From Psococerastis gibbosa (lineage: Eukaryota; Arthropoda; Insecta; Psocodea; Psocidae): a stretch of DNA of 64,000 nucleotides. The notes beneath the pieces were generated by a model, which worked only from the letters and a program-made list of their open reading frames with translations, was not told where the DNA came from and did not search any database. The position numbers and the translations under genes were made by a program. The stretch covers positions 8,914,874 to 8,978,873 of the forward strand of contig OZ020490.1 of NCBI GenBank assembly GCA_963971405.1. The letters are read 5' to 3'. Below are positions 22,314 to 36,004 of this stretch, in pieces. Each line of letters begins with the position of its first letter. The stretch's first letter is position 1.

Positions 22314-25300
22314 TAGGTAGTTACAATATACAATATATTTCCCAAACGTTTACAAAACAAATAATTCCTTTCTTCTATAGCCAGAGGCTTTTGCTATGTG
22401 TGACGTGATTACAGTGAGCGTCTTTAGTCAATTATTCCACATTGTTAGTTTATGAGATAGAGTACGTATAGTTATTGTTAGTTAGGTTATGTTAGTAGTT
22501 AGTTTAGTTAGACGTATGAGTATTGCATATTAATAGATTACCTCCACAGAAGCAGATGGGTGTTATGGCCGCACAATTCACCATTATTTCCTTGTTATCT
22601 GCTAATTCGTGAAAGCGTCCGCAGCAAATATAACTTTTTGGGTCAATCCTTTAATTTTGCAATCCAAGTTCTTAACCTTCAGAATGAATGCCTTTCCTCC
22701 TTAGAAAATATATTCTGGAAAATAATTAAAATTGGTTAGTCAGGAAATAGGTATCAGGAGATTCGGTAAGTTTTAGAGAGGAAACTAGCTTAAAAATATT
22801 CTAAAGAATCAAAACTAACGTTAAAAATGCTAAATGGAAGTTGAATGTGAAATTAATTAATAAAAATACCAGTTTATACAACATAAGTTTTCTAGGTACA
22901 CAAATATATTGCTAATAATAATGCGATTTTGGAAAGTGATGCGTTGTCAATTCATTATAATGGGATTGGAATTTCCGGTACCTACCCCGGTGAAGGGGGT
23001 GGGGGTGCGCTATTGGCACGTTTTGGGCCACTCATGTCCATTGTCAGTTTAGTCTTGGAAGCGTCAACAACTCAAGAAGTCGTTCTGTGTCATTTCCTTG
23101 TTATTGTCACCTAAGTTTGGAATTCCTAATCTTGAGCATTATGGGTAAGTAGTTTTCGCTTTATAAATAATTTAGATAGGACTCATCATTTCCTGGTTTC
23201 CTTATTTTAAACAGGTGGAAAGGACGGGGTAGGAATTAGGATCTCAAATTGTAGGTAAGCAATCCACAAGATCTCAAAATTGATTTGAATTTTGTGGACG
23301 TCAACTTAACAACAAACAAAAACCACTTATTTGACTTAGTACTCACAATTTTAAAAATAATGGACTGCTATGCATATTTACGTATGGATCACATCCACAA
23401 TAGCAAATTGTGGTTTTTGGAGTTTCCGGTACCTACCCCGGTTAAGGGGTGGGGGTACGTTATTGCCACGCACTTCGCCACTCATTCTATGGTAATCCTT
23501 GGAAGCGTCAGCAGCTCAAATTGTGTTTAGTGTCATTATTGTGTTTCTGCCACCCAAGTTCTCAATCTTCACTCTTCAGGATGGGTAAGTTTGGTTTTCC
23601 TCTTTAGAAATATTCTGCAAAATAATTTATAAATTAGGTAAACTTCACTGTGATAGTCCCAAAGTACCGATTTTCTTACTTTGAAATTTGGGAAGCTTCG
23701 ATGGGTTTAGGGCGAACCCGTGGGTCAAAAATCACGACAACAGCTTAAATGTCTATACAAAAATGACTACCATGTTAACTTGATTTCTAATTATTAAAAA
23801 TTTCTTTTACTGTAGATTACCGTTTTGTTAGTTCTTTCTGGCACTAAACTTATTCAAATTTTAACTGTTTGCTCATATTATTTCCTTCGATTTGTCTAAT
23901 AATCTACAGATGTTTTACAGGTTTTCAATATTTATATAGGTACCTACGCATCCATCCACACTTACACTTTAACATGATTCACAAGCTATTCCCGGATCAA
24001 ATTTAAGTAATATTCCACATATTTCTCTTTATTTTTCCCTTCCTCATCGGACGCTTTCCATGTGTTTTATTCATTATCACAGTGCACAGGCAGTTCTCAG
24101 CTGATAAGGTTTCTATCTGCCACATTTCCTTTATACAAATAATTTGCATTGAAACTTCAAAACTTAGACTTTACACGCACATTACTCACGAACTTCTAAA
24201 CAGATTGATAAATTAAGTCTTACAATAATCGTTTATCAATTTTCACAGAAATAACATGAACATTCACCAAGCCGCCATGACACTATCTCAACCAAACAAG
24301 CAAGAAGCCAACATAAAAAACCTAAAATATGTAAAAACAAATTATCCCGCCAAAAAAACTTTCAAAGTTAATATATTTTTAATTTTTAACACCATTTCCT
24401 CATACTTTAGATCTATTTCGCCTTTTCAAGCTTTATTTAACGCCCGGAACAAACCACTGATACTTTGTATTTTATCACTGAGCATAAATATCACTGTCGT
24501 AATAATATATCAGGAACTATAATGCTACCGCGGTGGTCATATAATTTTTCAATGTATTTCCGAGCCTTAAATTTAGGGATTTGTTCAATATATTGCCTAT
24601 GTGAAATTCCCAATTCTAACCATTGTCTTTTATTATTTTTGCAGATAACAACGGTACTAAGCAGCAGCCCAACAACGCTACATCGTCTTCAGCTTCGACT
24701 GCCCAGCCCATCAATGTGGAGATCGACCTGACGTACTTGCTGGAACAGGCCGCGAGAGCCGGGTACACAGGTGCCGTGAAGAAGGTGCAGTACAGAGGGT
24801 GGGAGGCTGATCTCAGACTGACGATCGGTCCTGTTGAGGCGATGATGGACCTCATCGAGAAGAAGCAGGCCGAAAACAACAGACGCCATCAAGGCAACTA
24901 AATTATGGTAAGTTACTTTTGTTTACTTTTTAAAAAAGCTTTCATTTTACATGCATTTTGCATCTGATCATTTCTTTACCACTCTCCATTTATTTTTATT
25001 TTGTACCTAACGTTTTTTTTTTTTTTTCATTGCAGAACCTATTCACCGAAGCCTAGTCAAATCACCCCCCAAGCCATTTCCATTTCAACCGGGACCAACG
25101 TACAACTCGTAGTTACCTGCGGTGCTCAAGTTTTCGACCAACTATGTGCCTTACATAATACTTTTATCAATGTATATATATTTTAACTGTGATGGGTAAA
25201 TTGCATGCTGTGATGATGAACTTATGGGTTTATTAACAATTATTTAGTCTTTACAGAGTACGTGTACATATTTTTGTAGCTGTGACGGTAATGTATTTTA

Positions 25301-26032
25301 ACATTTGATAATATTGTGATATTACTGCTGTGACGTAAAACTAATGTTTTCTAATAGATTTTGGGTACCTACATAGTAAGTTATGACGATAATGCATTTT
25401 TGCATTGAGCCATGTACCGGTATGTTTATTAACGTAGTAGTATGTATTTAGTAAGTTATGACGATAATGTATTTATGCATTGGAAATTATTTTTGGGGTG
25501 TAATGTAGCTCGCCTCCTCGTGGTGCACCCTGGTTAACACTGAATGAGCTACACAACTGCGCATACACCATGCTACAGCAGTCAATACTAACTGAACTGT
25601 CCAGGCTTTCAGGAAACAGATATGAATGAGTCACATTCATCAGAAGAAATGATCGTCTACATTTCGATATGCTGTATGTACCGGTCGTCAATAACAGCAA
25701 TTGGCCAAAGTTTTTTAATTCCTCCGACATGACATTGTCAATTACTGCTATTTTTTACTAATCAAATTCAATACCAACTTGTAACTGTGGCCCACCGTTG
25801 TTAGTGACGGCACATACTGAACATCAAAATTAAATAATTTGTCTGATATTTTTCATGGCTCTGCGGTCGATATATCCTGTGATATTTGAATTTTAACACA
25901 TGACCGGTTTTTTCTATTGCGGTGATACGGGTCTCACCATTTGCCTTTATTTCACATCACTCCTGCACAAATATGACCATGCAGCTATATATACAGTATA
26001 ATATACATGATGTTCACTATTTCCATGTACAG
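22314..26032 (+). repeat. Tandem unit 7 (3719 bp), block type A
   Basis: Matches unit 4 at every marker I checked. One difference seen: T at 22561 where unit 4 has G at 11407. Confidence 0.95.
24645..24901 (+). CDS. 86-aa protein, coding exon 2 (unit 7)
   Basis: Protein identical to unit 1. First-exon candidates are ATGG at 23141-23144 (beta) and 23581-23584 (gamma). Confidence 0.8.
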
Positions 26033-29000
26033 TAGGTAGTTACAATATACAATATATTTCCCAAACGTTTACAAAACAAATAATTCCTTTCTTCTATAGC
26101 CAGAGGCTTTTGCTATGTGTGACGTGATTACAGTGAGCGTCTTTAGTCAATTATTCCACATTGTTAGTTTATGAGATAGAGTACGTATAGTTATTGTTAG
26201 TTAGGTTATGTTAGTAGTTAGTTTAGTTAGACGTATGAGTATTGCATATTAATAGATTACATCCACAGAAGCAGATGGGGGTTATGGCCACACAATTCAC
26301 CATTATTTCCTTGTTATCTGCTAATTCGTGAAAGCGTCCGCAGCAAATATAACTTTTTGGGTCAATCCTTTAATTTTGCAATCCAAGTTCTTAACCTTCA
26401 GAATGAATGCCTTTCCTCCTTAGAAAATATATTCTGGAAAATAATTAAAATTGGTTAGTCAGGAAATAGGTATCAGGAGATTCGGTAAGTTTTAGAGAGG
26501 AAACTAGCTTAAAAATATTCTAAAGAATCAAAACTAACGTTAAAAATGCTAAATGGAAGTTGAATGTGAAATTAATTAATAAAAATACCAGTTTATACAA
26601 CATAAGTTTTCTAGGTACACAAATATATTGCTAATAATAATGCGATTTTGGAAAGTGATGCGTTGTCAATTCATTATAATGGGATTGGAATTTCCGGTAC
26701 CTACCCCGGTGAAGGGGGTGGGGGTGCGCTATTGGCACGTTTTGGGCCACTCATGTCCATTGTCAGTTTAGTCTTGGAAGCGTCAACAACTCAAGAAGTC
26801 GTTCTGTGTCATTTCCTTGTTATTGTCACCTAAGTTTGGAATTCCTAATCTTGAGCATTATGGGTAAGTAGTTTTCGCTTTATAAATAATTTAGATAGGA
26901 CTCATCATTTCCTGGTTTCCTTATTTTAAACAGGTGGAAAGGACGGGGTAGGAATTAGGATCTCAAATTGTAGGTAAGCAATCCACAAGATCTCAAAATT
27001 GATTTGAATTTTGTGGACGTCAACTTAACAACAAACAAAAACCACTTATTTGACTTAGTACTCACAATTTTAAAAATAATGGACTGCTATGCATATTTAC
27101 GTATGGATCACATCCACAATAGCAAATTGTGGTTTTTGGAGTTTCCGGTACCTACCCCGGTTAAGGGGTGGGGGTACGTTATTGCCACGCACTTCGCCAC
27201 TCATTCTATGGTAATCCTTGGAAGCGTCAGCAGCTCAAATTGTGTTTAGTGTCATTATTGTGTTTCTGCCACCCAAGTTCTCAATCTTCACTCTTCAGGA
27301 TGGGTAAGTTTGGTTTTCCTCTTTAGAAATATTCGGCAAAATAATTTATAAATTAGGTAAACTTCACTGTGATAGTCCCAAAGTACCGATTTTCTTACTT
27401 TGAAATTTGGGAAGCTTCGATGGGTTTAGGGCGAACCCGTGGGTCAAAAATCACGACAACAGCTTAAATGTCTATACAAAAATGACTACCATGTTAACTT
27501 GATTTCTAATTATTAAAAATTTCTTTTACTGTAGATTACCGTTTTGTTAGTTCTTTCTGGCACTAAACTTATTCAAATTTTAACTGTTTGCTCATATTAT
27601 TTCCTTCGATTTGTCTAATAATCTACAGATGTTTTACAGGTTTTCAATATTTATATAGGTACCTACGCATCCATCCACACTTACACTTTAACATGATTCA
27701 CAAGCTATTCCCGGATCAAATTTAAGTAATATTCCACATATTTCTCTTTATTTTTCCCTTCCTCATCGGACGCTTTCCATGTGTTTTATTCATTATCACA
27801 GTGCACAGGCAGTTCTCAGCTGATAAGGTTTCTATCTGCCACATTTCCTATATACAAATAATTTGCATTGAAACTTCAAAACTTAGACATTACACGCACA
27901 TTACTCACGAACTTCTAAACAGATTGATAAATTAAGTCTTACAATAATCGTTTATCAATTTTCACAGAAATAACATGAACATTCACCAAGCCGCCATGAC
28001 ACTATCTCAACCAAACAAGCAAGAAGCCAACATAAAAAACCTAAAATATGTAAAAACAAATTATCCCGCCAAAAAAACTTTCAAAGTTAATATATTTTTA
28101 ATTTTTAACACCATTTCCTCATACTTTAGATCTATTTCGCCTTTTCAAGCTTTATTTAACGCCCGGAACAAACCACTGATACTTTGTATTTTATCACTGA
28201 GCATAAATATCACTGTCGTAATAATATATCAGGAACTATTATGCTACCGCGGTGGTCATATAATTTTTCAATGTATTTCCGAGCCTTAAATTTAGGGATT
28301 TGTTCAATATATTGCCTATGTGAAATTCCCAATTCTAACCATTGTCTTTTATTATTTTTGCAGATAACAACGGTACTAAGCAGCAGCCCAACAACGCTAC
28401 ATCGTCTTCAGCTTCGACTGCCCAGCCCATCAATGTGGAGATCGACCTGACGTACTTGCTGGAACAGGCCGCGAGAGCCGGGTACACAGGTGCCGTGAAG
28501 AAGGTGCAGTACAGAGGGTGGGAGGCTGATCTCAGACTGACGATCGGTCCTGTTGAGGCGATGATGGACCTCATCGAGAAGAAGCAGGCCGAAAACAACA
28601 GACGCCATCAAGGCAACTAAATTATGGTAAGTTACTTTTGTTTACTTTTTAAAAAAGCTTTCATTTTACATGCATTTTGCATCTGAACATTTCTTTACCA
28701 CTCTCCATTTATTTTTATTTTGTACCTAACGTTTTTTTTTTTTTCATTGCAGAACCTATTCACCGAAGCCTAGTCAAATCACCCCCCAAGCCATTTCCAT
28801 TTCAACCGGGACCAACGTACAACTCTTAGTTACCTGCGGTGCTCAAGTTTTCGACCAACTATGTGCCTTACATAATACTTTTATCAATGTATATATATTT
28901 TAACTGTGATGGGTAAATTGCATGCTGTGATGATGAACTTATGGGTTTATTAACAATTATCTAGTCTTTACAGAGTACGTGTACATATTTTTGTAGCTGT

Positions 29001-29749
29001 GACGGTAATGTATTTTAACATTTGATAATATTGTGATATTACTGCTGTGACGTAAAACTAATGTTTTCTAATAGATTTTGGGTACCTACATAGTAAGTTA
29101 TGACGATAATGCATTTTTGCATTGAGCCATGTACCGGTATGTTTATTAACGTAGTAGTATGTATTTAGTAAGTTATGACGATAATGTATTTATGCATTGG
29201 AAATTATTTTTGGGGTGTAATGTAGCTCGCCTCCTCGTGGTGCACCCTGGTTAACACTGAATGAGCTACACAACTGCGCATACACCATGCTACAGCAGTC
29301 AATACTAACTGAACTGTCCAGGCTTTCAGGAAACAGATATGAATGAGTCACATTCATCAGAAGAAATGATCGTCTACATTTCGATATGCTGTATGTACCG
29401 GTCGTCAATAACAGCAATTGGCCAAAGTTTTTTAATTCCTCCGACATGACATTGTCACTTACTGCTATTTTTTACTAATCAAATTCAATACCAACTTGTA
29501 ACTGTGGCCCACCGTTGTTAGTGACGGCACTTAAGGAACATCAAAATTAAATAATTTGTCTGATATTTTTCATGGCTCTGCGGTCGATATATCCTGTGAT
29601 ATTTGAATTTTAACACTTGACCGGTTTTTTCTATTGCGGTGATACGGGTCTCACCATTTGCCTTTATTTCACATCACTCCTGCACAAATATGACCATGCA
29701 GCTATATATACAGTATAATATACATGATGTTCACTATTTCCATGTACAG
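26033..29749 (+). repeat. Tandem unit 8 (3717 bp), block type B
   Basis: Matches unit 5 in length and at every type B marker checked, including ATTCGGCAAA near 27334 and a T run of 13 in the 3' UTR intron. Confidence 0.95.
28364..28620 (+). CDS. 86-aa protein, coding exon 2 (unit 8)
   Basis: Protein identical to unit 1. First-exon candidates are ATGG at 26860-26863 (beta) and 27300-27303 (gamma). Confidence 0.8.
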
Positions 29750-32285
29750 TAGGTAGTTACAATATACAATATATTTCCCAAACGTTTACAAAACAAATAA
29801 TTCCTTTCTTCTGTAGCCAGAGGCTTTTGCTATGTGTGACGTGATTACAGTGAGCGTCTTTAGTCAATTATTCCACATTGTTAGTTTATGAGATAGAGTA
29901 CGTATAGTTATTGTTAGTTAGGTTATAATAGTAGTTAGTTTAGTTAGACGTATGAGTATTGCATATTAATAGATTACATCCACAGAAGCAGATGGGGGTT
30001 ATGGCCACACAATTCACCATTATTTCCTTGTTATCTGCTAATTCGTGAAAGCGTCCGCAGCAAATATAACTTTTTGGGTCAATCCTTTAATTTTGCACTA
30101 AACTTATTCAAATTTTAACTGTTTGCTCATATTATTTCCTTCGATTTGTCTAATAATCTACAGATGTTTTACAGGTTTTCAATATTTATATAGGTACCTA
30201 CGCATCCATCCACACTTACACTTTAACATGATTCACAAGCTATTCCCGGATCAAATTTAAGTAATATTCCACATATTTCTCTTTATTTTTCCCTTCCTCA
30301 TCGGACGCTTCCCATGTGTTTTATTCATTATCACAGTGCACAGGCAGTTCTCAGCTGATAAGGTTTCTATCTGCCACATTTCCTTTATACAAATAATTTG
30401 CATTGAAACTTCAAAACTTAGACTTTACACGCACATTACTCACGAACTTCTAAACAGATTGATAAATTAAGTCTTACAATAATCGTTTATCAATTTTCAC
30501 AGAAATAACATGAACATTCACCAAGCCGCCATGACACTATCTCAACCAAACAAGCAAGAAGCCAACATAAAAAACCTAAAATATGTAAAAACAAATTATC
30601 CCGCCAAAAAAACTTTCAAAGTTAATATATTTTTAATTTTTAACACCATTTCCTCATACTTTAGATCTATTTCGCCTTTTCAAGCTTTATTTAACGCCCG
30701 GAACAAACCACTGATACTTTGTATTTTATCACTGAGCATAAATATCACTGTCGTAATAATATATCAGGAACTATAATGCTACCGCGGTGGTCATATAATT
30801 TTTCAATGTATTTCCGAGCCTTAAATTTAGGGATTTGTTCAATATATTGCCTATGTGAAATTCCCAATTCTAACCATTGTCTTTTATTATTTTTGCAGAT
30901 AACAACGGTACTAAGCAGCAGCCCAACAACGCTACATCGTCTTCAGCTTCGACTGCCCAGCCCATCAATGTGGAGATCGACCTGACGTACTTGCTGGAAC
31001 AGGCCGCGAGAGCCGGGTACACAGGTGCCGTGAAGAAGGTGCAGTACAGAGGGTGGGAGGCTGATCTCAGACTGACGATCGGTCCTGTTGAGGCGATGAT
31101 GGACCTCATCGAGAAGAAGCAGGCCGAAAACAACAGACGCCATCAAGGCAACTAAATTATGGTAAGTTACTTTTGTTTACTTTTTAAAAAAGCTTTCATT
31201 TTACATGCATTTTGCATCTGATCATTTCTTTACCACTCTCCATTTATTTTTATTTTGTACCTAACGTTTTTTTTTTTTTTCATTGCAGAACCTATTCACC
31301 GAAGCCTAGTCAAATCACCCCCCAAGCCATTTCCATTTCAACCGGGACCAACGTACAACTCGTAGTTACCTGCGGTGCTCAAGTTTTCGACCAACTATGT
31401 GCCTTACATAATACTTTTATCAATGTATATATATTTTAACCGTGATGGGTAAATTGCATGCTGTGATGATGAACTTATGGGTTTATTAACAATTATTTAG
31501 TCTTTACAGAGTACGTGTACATATTTTTGTAGCTGTGACGGTAATGTATTTTAACATTTGATAATATTGTGATATTACTGCTGTGACGTAAAACTAATGT
31601 TTTCTAATAGATTTTGGGTACCTACATAGTAAGTTATGACGATAATGCATTTTTGCATTGAGCCATGTACCGGTATGTTTATTAACGTAGTAGTATGTAT
31701 TTAGTAAGTTATGACGATAATGTATTTATGCATTGGAAATTATTTTTGGGGTGTAATGTAGCTCGCCTCCTCGTGGTGCACCCTGGTTAACACTGAATGA
31801 GCTACACAACTGCGCATACACCATGCTACAGCAGTCAATACTAACTGAACTGTCCAGGCTTTCAGGAAACAGATATGAATGAGTCACATTCATCAGAAGA
31901 AATGATCGTCTACATTTCGATATGCTGTATGTACCGGTCGTCAATAACAGCAATTGGCCAAAGTTTTTTAATTCCTCCGACATGACATTGTCACTTACTG
32001 CTATTTTTTACTAATCAAATTCAATACCAACTTGTAACTGTGGCCCACCGTTGTTAGTGACGGCACTTACTGAACATCAAAAATAAATAATTTGTCTGAT
32101 ATTTTTCATGGCTCTGCGGTCGATATATCCTGTGATATTTGAATTTTAACACATGACCGGTTTTTTCTATTGCGGTGATACGGGTCTCACCATTTGCCTT
32201 TATTTCACATCACTCCTGCACAAATATGACCATGCAGCTATATATACAGTATAATATACATGATGTTCACTATTTCCATGTACAG
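29750..32285 (+). repeat. Tandem unit 9 (2536 bp), block type C with internal deletion
   Basis: Matches unit 6 except that 1182 bp are missing (unit 6 positions 18944-20125). The junction is at 30095-30097, where a GCA from each side is shared. The lost segment holds part of alpha, all of beta, the 40-nt cryptic exon, all of gamma and the start of intron 1. Confidence 0.95.
30899..31155 (+). pseudogene. Orphan coding exon 2 (unit 9), no first exon
   Basis: The exon reads identically to unit 1, with an intact acceptor ending at 30898, but no ATGG|GTAAGT remains in this unit. It could be expressed only if a transcript from unit 8 reads through and splices into it, or from an unseen start. Without that it is a dead copy, and a recent one because the exon carries no other damage. 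Confidence 0.7.
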
Positions 32286-35200
32286 TAGGTAGTTACAATA
32301 TACAATATATTTCCCAAACGTTTACAAAACAAATAATTCCTTTCTTCTATAGCCAGAGGCTTTTGCTATGTGTGACGTGATTACAGTGAGCGTCTTTAGT
32401 CAATTATTCCACATTGTTAGTTTATGAGATAGAGTACGTATAGTTATTGTTAGTTAGGTTATGTTAGTAGTTAGTTTAGTTAGACGTATGAGTATTGCAT
32501 ATTAATAGATTACCTCCACAGAAGCAGATGGGGGTTATGGCCGCACAATTCACCATTATTTCCTTGTTATCTGCTAATTCGTGAAAGCGTCCGCAGCAAA
32601 TATAACTTTTTGGGTCAATCCTTTAATTTTGCAATCCAAGTTCTTAACCTTCAGAATGAATGCCTTTCCTCCTTAGAAAATATATTCTGGAAAATAATTA
32701 AAATTGGTTAGTCAGGAAATAGGTATCAGGAGATTCGGTAAGTTTTAGAGAGGAAACTAGCTTAAAAATATTCTAAAGAATCAAAACTAACGTTAAAAAT
32801 GCTAAATGGAAGTTGAATGTGAAATTAATTAATAAAAATACCAGTTTATACAACATAAGTTTTCTAGGTACACAAATATATTGCTAATAATAATGCGATT
32901 TTGGAAAGTGATGCGTTGTCAATTCATTATAATGGGATTGGAATTTCCGGTACCTACCCCGGTGAAGGGGGTGGGGGTGCGCTATTGGCACGTTTTGGGC
33001 CACTCATGTCCATTGTCAGTTTAGTCTTGGAAGCGTCAACAACTCAAGAAGTCGTTCTGTGTCATTTCCTTGTTATTGTCACCTAAGTTTGGAATTCCTA
33101 ATCTTGAGCATTATGGGTAAGTAGTTTTCGCTTTATAAATAATTTAGATAGGACTCATCATTTCCTGGTTTCCTTATTTTAAACAGGTGGAAAGGACGGG
33201 GTAGGAATTAGGATCTCAAATTGTAGGTAAGCAATCCACAAGATCTCAAAATTGATTTGAATTTTGTGGACGTCAACTTAACAACAAACAAAAACCACTT
33301 ATTTGACTTAGTACTCACAATTTTAAAAATAATGGACTGCTATGCATATTTACGTATGGATCACATCCACAATAGCAAATTGTGGTTTTTGGAGTTTCCG
33401 GTACCTACCCCGGTTAAGGGGTGGGGGTACGTTATTGCCACGCACTTCGCCACTCATTCTATGGTAATCCTTGGAAGCGTCAGCAGCTCAAATTGTGTTT
33501 AGTGTCATTATTGTGTTTCTGCCACCCAAGTTCTCAATCTTCACTCTTCAGGATGGGTAAGTTTGGTTTTCCTCTTTAGAAATATTCTGCAAAATAATTT
33601 ATAAATTAGGTAAACTTCACTGTGATAGTCCCAAAGTACCGATTTTCTTACTTTGAAATTTGGGAAGCTTCGATGGGTTTAGGGCGAACCCGTGGGTCAA
33701 AAATCACGACAACAGCTTAAATGTCTATACAAAAATGACTACCATGTTAACTTGATTTCTAATTATTAAAAATTTCTTTTACTGTAGATTACCGTTTTGT
33801 TAGTTCTTTCTGGCACTAAACTTATTCAAATTTTAACTGTTTGCTCATATTATTTCCTTCGATTTGTCTAATAATCTACAGATGTTTTACAGGTTTTCAA
33901 TATTTATATAGGTACCTACGCATCCATCCACACTTACACTTTAACATGATTCACAAGCTATTCCCGGATCAAATTTAAGTAATATTCCACATATTTCTCT
34001 TTATTTTTCCCTTCCTCATCGGACGCTTTCCATGTGTTTTATTCATTATCACAGTGCACAGGCAGTTCTCAGCTGATAAGGTTTCTATCTGCCACATTTC
34101 CTTTATACAAATAATTTGCATTGAAACTTCAAAACTTAGACTTTACACGCACATTACTCACGAACTTCTAAACAGATTGATAAATTAAGTCTTACAATAA
34201 TCGTTTATCAATTTTCACAGAAATAACATGAACATTCACCAAGCCGCCATGACACTATCTCAACCAAACAAGCAAGAAGCCAACATAAAAAACCTAAAAT
34301 ATGTAAAAACAAATTATCCCGCCAAAAAAACTTTCAAAGTTAATATATTTTTAATTTTTAACACCATTTCCTCATACTTTAGATCTATTTCGCCTTTTCA
34401 AGCTTTATTTAACGCCCGGAACAAACCACTGATACTTTGTATTTTATCACTGAGCATAAATATCACTGTCGTAATAATATATCAGGAACTATAATGCTAC
34501 CGCGGTGGTCATATAATTTTTCAATGTATTTCCGAGCCTTAAATTTAGGGATTTGTTCAATATATTGCCTATGTGAAATTCCCAATTCTAACCATTGTCT
34601 TTTATTATTTTTGCAGATAACAACGGTACTAAGCAGCAGCCCAACAACGCTACATCGTCTTCAGCTTCGACTGCCCAGCCCATCAATGTGGAGATCGACC
34701 TGACGTACTTGCTGGAACAGGCCGCGAGAGCCGGGTACACAGGTGCCGTGAAGAAGGTGCAGTACAGAGGGTGGGAGGCTGATCTCAGACTGACGATCGG
34801 TCCTGTTGAGGCGATGATGGACCTCATCGAGAAGAAGCAGGCCGAAAACAACAGACGCCATCAAGGCAACTAAATTATGGTAAGTTACTTTTGTTTACTT
34901 TTTAAAAAAGCTTTCATTTTACATGCATTTTGCATCTGATCATTTCTTTACCACTCTCCATTTATTTTTATTTTGTACCTAACGTTTTTTTTTTTTTTTC
35001 ATTGCAGAACCTATTCACCGAAGCCTAGTCAAATCACCCCCCAAGCCATTTCCATTTCAACCGGGACCAACGTACAACTCGTAGTTACCTGCGGTGCTCA
35101 AGTTTTCGACCAACTATGTGCCTTACATAATACTTTTATCAATGTATATATATTTTAACCGTGATGGGTAAATTGCATGCTGTGATGATGAACTTATGGG

Positions 35201-36004
35201 TTTATTAACAATTATCTAGTCTTTACAGAGTACGTGTACATATTTTTGTAGCTGTGACGGTAATGTATTTTAACATTTGATAATATTGTGATATTACTGC
35301 TGTGACGTAAAACTAATGTTTTCTAATAGATTTTGGGTACCTACATAGTAAGTTATGACGATAATGCATTTTTGCATTGAGCCATGTACCGGTATGTTTA
35401 TTAACGTAGTAGTATGTATTTAGTAAGTTATGACGATAATGTATTTATGCATTGGAAATTATTTTTGGGGTGTAATGTAGCTCGCCTCCTCGTGGTGCAC
35501 CCTGGTTAACACTGAATGAGCTACACAACTGCGCATACACCATGCTACAGCAGTCAATACTAACTGAACTGTCCAGGCTTTCAGGAAACAGATATGAATG
35601 AGTCACATTCATCAGAAGAAATGATCGTCTACATTTCGATATGCTGTATGTACCGGTCGTCAATAACAGCAATTGGCCAAAGTTTTTTAATTCCTCCGAC
35701 ATGACATTGTCACTTACTGCTATTTTTTACTAATCAAATTCAATACCAACTTGTAACTGTGGCCCACCGTTGTTAGTGACGGCACTTAAGGAACATCAAA
35801 ATTAAATAATTTGTCTGATATTTTTCATGGCTCTGCGGTCGATATATCCTGTGATATTTGAATTTTAACACTTGACCGGTTTTTTCTATTGCGGTGATAC
35901 GGGTCTCACCATTTGCCTTTATTTCACATCACTCCTGCACAAATATGACCATGCAGCTATATATACAGTATAATATACATGATGTTCACTATTTCCATGT
36001 ACAG
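32286..36004 (+). repeat. Tandem unit 10 (3719 bp), mosaic A/C/B
   Basis: The 5' part is type A (GATTACCTCC near 32511, GGCCGCAC near 32540). AACCGTGATG near 35157 is type C. Then TCTAG near 35216 and CACTTAAGG near 35784 are type B. The following unit begins as type C. The order suggests loss of one unit by unequal exchange or conversion within an A-B-C block. Confidence 0.95.
34617..34873 (+). CDS. 86-aa protein, coding exon 2 (unit 10)
   Basis: Protein identical to unit 1. First-exon candidates are ATGG at 33113-33116 (beta) and 33553-33556 (gamma). Confidence 0.8.

Larger units (their letters stand above)
22314..32285 (+). repeat. Higher-order block 2 (units 7-8-9)
   Basis: Second copy of the 11154-bp A-B-C block, now 9972 bp because of the 1182-bp deletion in unit 9. 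A base-by-base alignment was not done; identity is judged from matching lengths and about a dozen marker sites. Confidence 0.85.
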
